Shown: piece by piece, positions 46,657 through 48,389 of the stretch
How positions within the stretch are numbered: position 1 is the first letter of the stretch
Layout: each line of letters starts with the position of its first letter
Virus record (IMG/VR): IMGVR_UViG_3300050821_002347
Location: 1 to 48,389 of that record
Length of the DNA: 48,389 bases
Strand: one strand, 5' to 3'
Origin: a virus
Made by a program: the position numbers and the translations under genes
Notes under the pieces: model-generated
Databases searched by the model: none
What the model was told of the DNA's origin: nothing
The model's input: only the letters and a program-made list of their open reading frames with translations

Positions 46657-46713
46657 ATTTGCTCCTTCAAATTGGATTCCGTGTTCAACTTCGCCAACCC
46701 CTGCGCTGCGCCC

Positions 46714-47103
46714 CTACACATGGACCAACGAATCCATATCACTAGTGTGGACCGGTTGCTGTGAGTTTCGGTAATGGTTTATTTTGAAGCATTTAGAACA
46801 CTCTACGTCGGCGGTGAACGGCTTGCCGCAGAATGTCAGCCGATGTCCACAGTTTATGCAATTACCAACCGGTGAGTTCGGGCAGCTCACCACATCGCCG
46901 CCTTTATTCATTTCAGCCTCGCTGTGTCGATTATGTCGAGATGCCAAGCCTTGGCAGGCATTAGCGAATCGTGCGTTGCATCTATCGCACAAATACCCTG
47001 CAATCGTGTCCGTCAGGGTGGTTACTTCTTCGCCGCAGTCGTCGCACTCTGCGGGATCGCTGGTGGAGAAGCGGGTGGGGTGATTTGAGAGGATGGTGAT
47101 CAC
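46714..47103 (-). CDS. Com-like zinc protein
   Basis: A 129-aa protein; GTG 47103 at the GTGA junction. The N-terminus has a zinc ribbon (CDDCGEEV, LCDRCNARF). The C-terminus, NCINCGHRLTFCGKPFTADVECSKCFKINHY, matches the Mu Com zinc finger (two CxxC pairs ending in xxINH). Com binds an mRNA hairpin and activates translation of the DNA-modifying Mom enzyme in Mu. No mom gene was found here, so the target RNA is unknown. Confidence 0.65.
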   Translation of the reverse strand: MITILSNHPTRFSTSDPAECDDCGEEVTTLTDTIAGYLCDRCNARFANACQGLASRHNRHSEAEMNKGGDVVSCPNSPVGNCINCGHRLTFCGKPFTADVECSKCFKINHYRNSQQPVHTSDMDSLVHV

Positions 47104-47294
47104 GATTCCCACTTTCTTGCGCAGGCTACTGCCAGTGCTTCAATGGTGCGGGCGCAGGCGTTACATCCTCGTTTGTATTCGTCGCTTACGTTCGGCATTT
47201 CCTTCATGCCGTTGCAGGCTCTAATCGCAGTCGCAAAGGTTATGCGCTCTGCTTCCTTTATGGCGTAATCGGTAACTTTGCCTGTCACATTCAT
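47100..47294 (-). CDS. small hypothetical protein
   Basis: A 64-aa protein, ATGA start. It is helical with an internal CNGM...GCNAC region (ATAIRACNGMKEM, YKRGCNACARTIEALAVACARKW). It is coupled on both sides. No family was recognised. Confidence 0.55.
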   Translation of the reverse strand: MNVTGKVTDYAIKEAERITFATAIRACNGMKEMPNVSDEYKRGCNACARTIEALAVACARKWES

Positions 47295-47494
47295 TGCATC
47301 ACCATCGTCTTCTCCAACCGCGCAATCTGCTCGCGAATGGCTGCTAAAGTCTTGCGTTTGTCTGCTCTGAAACGCTCGGCTGCTTCCAGATCTTCGCGGC
47401 GCAACTCAACAACCAGGCCAGCCGCAATCATTTCCTCTTCCGCCTGATCGCGCGCAGTTCTGAGGTACTCCAGCGTCTCTGGGTGGTTAGTCAT
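47291..47494 (-). CDS. small coiled-coil protein
   Basis: A 67-aa protein; ATG 47494 at the ATGA junction, so the longer frame is rejected. It is helical throughout (MTNHPETLEYLRTARDQAEEEMIAAG; AIREQIARLEKTMVMQ). No family was recognised. Confidence 0.55.
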   Translation of the reverse strand: MTNHPETLEYLRTARDQAEEEMIAAGLVVELRREDLEAAERFRADKRKTLAAIREQIARLEKTMVMQ

Positions 47495-47820
47495 GGCTGT
47501 CCTACTTTCACAGTAAGGACGGATATAATTGCATCGCTGATGTTTGAAATTGCAGAGAGGGTAGTCTTTCCCTGCGAGTAGCATCCGGGAAGTTCTAAGC
47601 ATTCGGCCACAATCCATCCGTCTTCGCCCTCCCGAAGTTGAATAGTGAATCTGCCTTCCGCGTGCCTAAAAGATTTCAGATCCGCGAGTGCTCTAAGCAC
47701 ATGTTTAAACAACTCAGGATTGCTGAGAGCGGTATCTCCACCCTCCAAGGCTCTGGTAAATATTCGCGTCAGGTCGTCTTCTCTCTGCGCGTCAGTAAGG
47801 GGAGGATGCCATTTCCTCAT
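47491..47820 (-). CDS. protein with solo HicB-like domain
   Basis: A 109-aa protein; ATG 47820 overlaps the upstream stop. Residues 15-51 form the helical domain shared with the gene at 42999-43193. Residues 55-104 (RFTIQLREGEDGWIVAECLELPGCYSQGKTTLSAISNISDAIISVL) are a HicB antitoxin-type domain (partial RNase H fold, ELPGC). No HicA-like toxin gene is adjacent, and no DNA-binding RHH/HTH tail follows. It may neutralise a host HicA or have another role. Confidence 0.72.
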   Translation of the reverse strand: MRKWHPPLTDAQREDDLTRIFTRALEGGDTALSNPELFKHVLRALADLKSFRHAEGRFTIQLREGEDGWIVAECLELPGCYSQGKTTLSAISNISDAIISVLTVKVGQP

Positions 47821-48089
47821 TTCGCCCCCCACATCTCAAAGCACGTCACCGCACAAGAGAACGCCACAATGAGGGTCAAGCCGATGAAGAAGCGGCGCAG
47901 GCGAAACTGCAGCTTCGTCATGGGCGGCTCTGGCGCTTCTGTAATCGTGATCCGATCCGACGCCTGGGCCAACATATGGAGGCTCGATTCGTCGTCTGTG
48001 AGCTCGCGCGAATATCTGCACAAGGGCAATGGCTCGCCCAAGTGATTGCGCTCAAACCAGCGGTAGGTGATTTTCTGTGTACTTGTCAT
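47817..48089 (-). CDS. small membrane protein with charged domain
   Basis: A 90-aa protein from ATG 48089. Residues 1-55 are polar (MTSTQKITYRWFERNHLGEP, DDESSLHMLAQ) and residues 65-85 form a transmembrane segment (FFIGLTLIVAFSCAVTCFEMW). A cytoplasmic domain with a C-terminal anchor is likely. It is coupled to the next gene by ATGA. No family was recognised. Confidence 0.55.
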   Translation of the reverse strand: MTSTQKITYRWFERNHLGEPLPLCRYSRELTDDESSLHMLAQASDRITITEAPEPPMTKLQFRLRRFFIGLTLIVAFSCAVTCFEMWGAK

Positions 48090-48091
48090 AG

Positions 48092-48289
48092 CTAAATGGC
48101 TCCCGGTGTGCCAGCAGGCACTTCCCACGGCTTCAATGCTTCGGCTATACGGACGTCAAGGTCTAACTTCACCCCATGCAATCGGGCGCTCGCTAAACTG
48201 ATGGCTGGAAGAGCATCGCGACACTCGATCAATAGCCGCGCCAACTGGTTACACTTTTCACATTCTGGCGTCACAGATTCCCCTTCCAT
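48092..48289 (-). CDS. small CxxC helical protein
   Basis: A 65-aa protein (MEGESVTPECEKCNQLARLLIECRDALPA...). An N-terminal CEKC pair is followed by a long helix and a Pro/Gly-rich end. It starts inside the preceding membrane-peptide gene. Similar short ECxxCxxLxxLLxECRxxL proteins are frequent in phage early regions; function unknown. Confidence 0.55.
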   Translation of the reverse strand: MEGESVTPECEKCNQLARLLIECRDALPAISLASARLHGVKLDLDVRIAEALKPWEVPAGTPGAI

Positions 48290-48389
48290 CTCCGCTGCCC
48301 ACAGCTTCCCTTGATGGAGATACGGACCATGCCAACGGCCAGAATCACAAACGGAATCAGGAGAACGATCTGGATCTGCGTCATGCTCA
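48271..48389 (-). CDS. small single-TM protein (3' part; begins at left end)
   Basis: This is the 3' part of the 39-aa gene whose start lies at 98 in the left repeat copy. In linear form only the internal ATG at 48384 is available, giving 37 aa. It has one hydrophobic helix followed by a basic tail, ending at TGA 48273-48271. It overlaps the start of the 65-aa gene at 48289 by 19 bases. Confidence 0.55.
   Translation of the reverse strand, partial: SMTQIQIVLLIPFVILAVGMVRISIKGSCGQRRWKGNL
48293..48389. repeat. 97-bp terminal direct repeat, right copy
   Basis: Exact copy of bases 1-97; see the left copy. It should be counted once when the genome is circularised. Confidence 0.95.

Noticed and set aside
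1-48389. tRNA genes, CRISPR arrays, IS elements, integrase and attachment site
   Set aside because: I looked for cloverleaf-like CCA ends, regularly spaced repeats, transposase or recombinase motifs and paired att-like repeats, and saw none that can be supported.

Overview
The window is a complete, circularly closed tailed-phage genome. The first 97 bases reappear exactly as the last 97, so the unique circle is 48,292 bp. The 97-base match looks like an assembly overlap and not a physical phage end. The gene set is terminase, portal, scaffold, coat, adaptors, a very large tail hub, ejection-type proteins, spikes and lysis. No tail tube, sheath or classical tape measure is visible, which points to a podovirus-like (short-tailed, P22/Sf6-style) virion. 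Domain style in the spike genes (a chitobiase/hexosaminidase C-terminal-type beta domain, low-complexity Ser/Thr/Gly beta repeats, host-like Sec signal peptides) and GC content near 55-58% suggest a soil Acidobacteriota-type host. That host assignment is inference.

The genome has two opposed transcription blocks. They diverge from one intergenic region (920-1077) that carries back-to-back sigma70-like promoters with overlapping -35 boxes, and they converge at about 38,240-38,280. The rightward (late) block runs from 1078 to 38,242. It holds the small and large terminase subunits, a run of seven small coupled genes, portal, scaffold, coat protein, an inserted HNH endonuclease with its own promoter, a GroES-like co-chaperonin, neck proteins, a 1587-aa tail hub, a GNAT protein and three ejection-like proteins. 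After these come four consecutive tail/spike-type genes that all begin with Sec signal peptides, then small membrane proteins, a putative holin, a lipoprotein, a permuted NlpC/P60-like protein and a T4-type lysozyme.

The leftward (early) block runs from 919 back through the junction and on from 48,389 to 38,277. It is made almost entirely of small, translationally coupled genes. Recognisable members are an ERF-family annealing protein, a YqaJ/lambda-exo-type exonuclease, a companion protein with an SSB-like C-terminal tip, two HNH proteins, a VRR-NUC nuclease, a Com-like zinc protein, a HicB-domain protein without HicA, a Lar-like zinc ribbon, a Tad2 (DUF2829) Thoeris inhibitor homologue, a DUF3307 membrane protein and a widespread uncharacterised, probably OB-like, family.

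No DNA polymerase, primase, helicase, RNA polymerase, integrase, excisionase, recognisable CI/Cro-type repressor, tRNA or CRISPR array was recognised. The phage therefore seems to rely on host replication, helped by its own recombination module, and there is no direct evidence for integration. Most genes start at ATGA, GTGA, TGATG or TAATG junctions with the preceding stop, so translational coupling is the rule. Several genes shorter than 60 codons were read directly from the sequence, and starts were moved to these junctions where appropriate.
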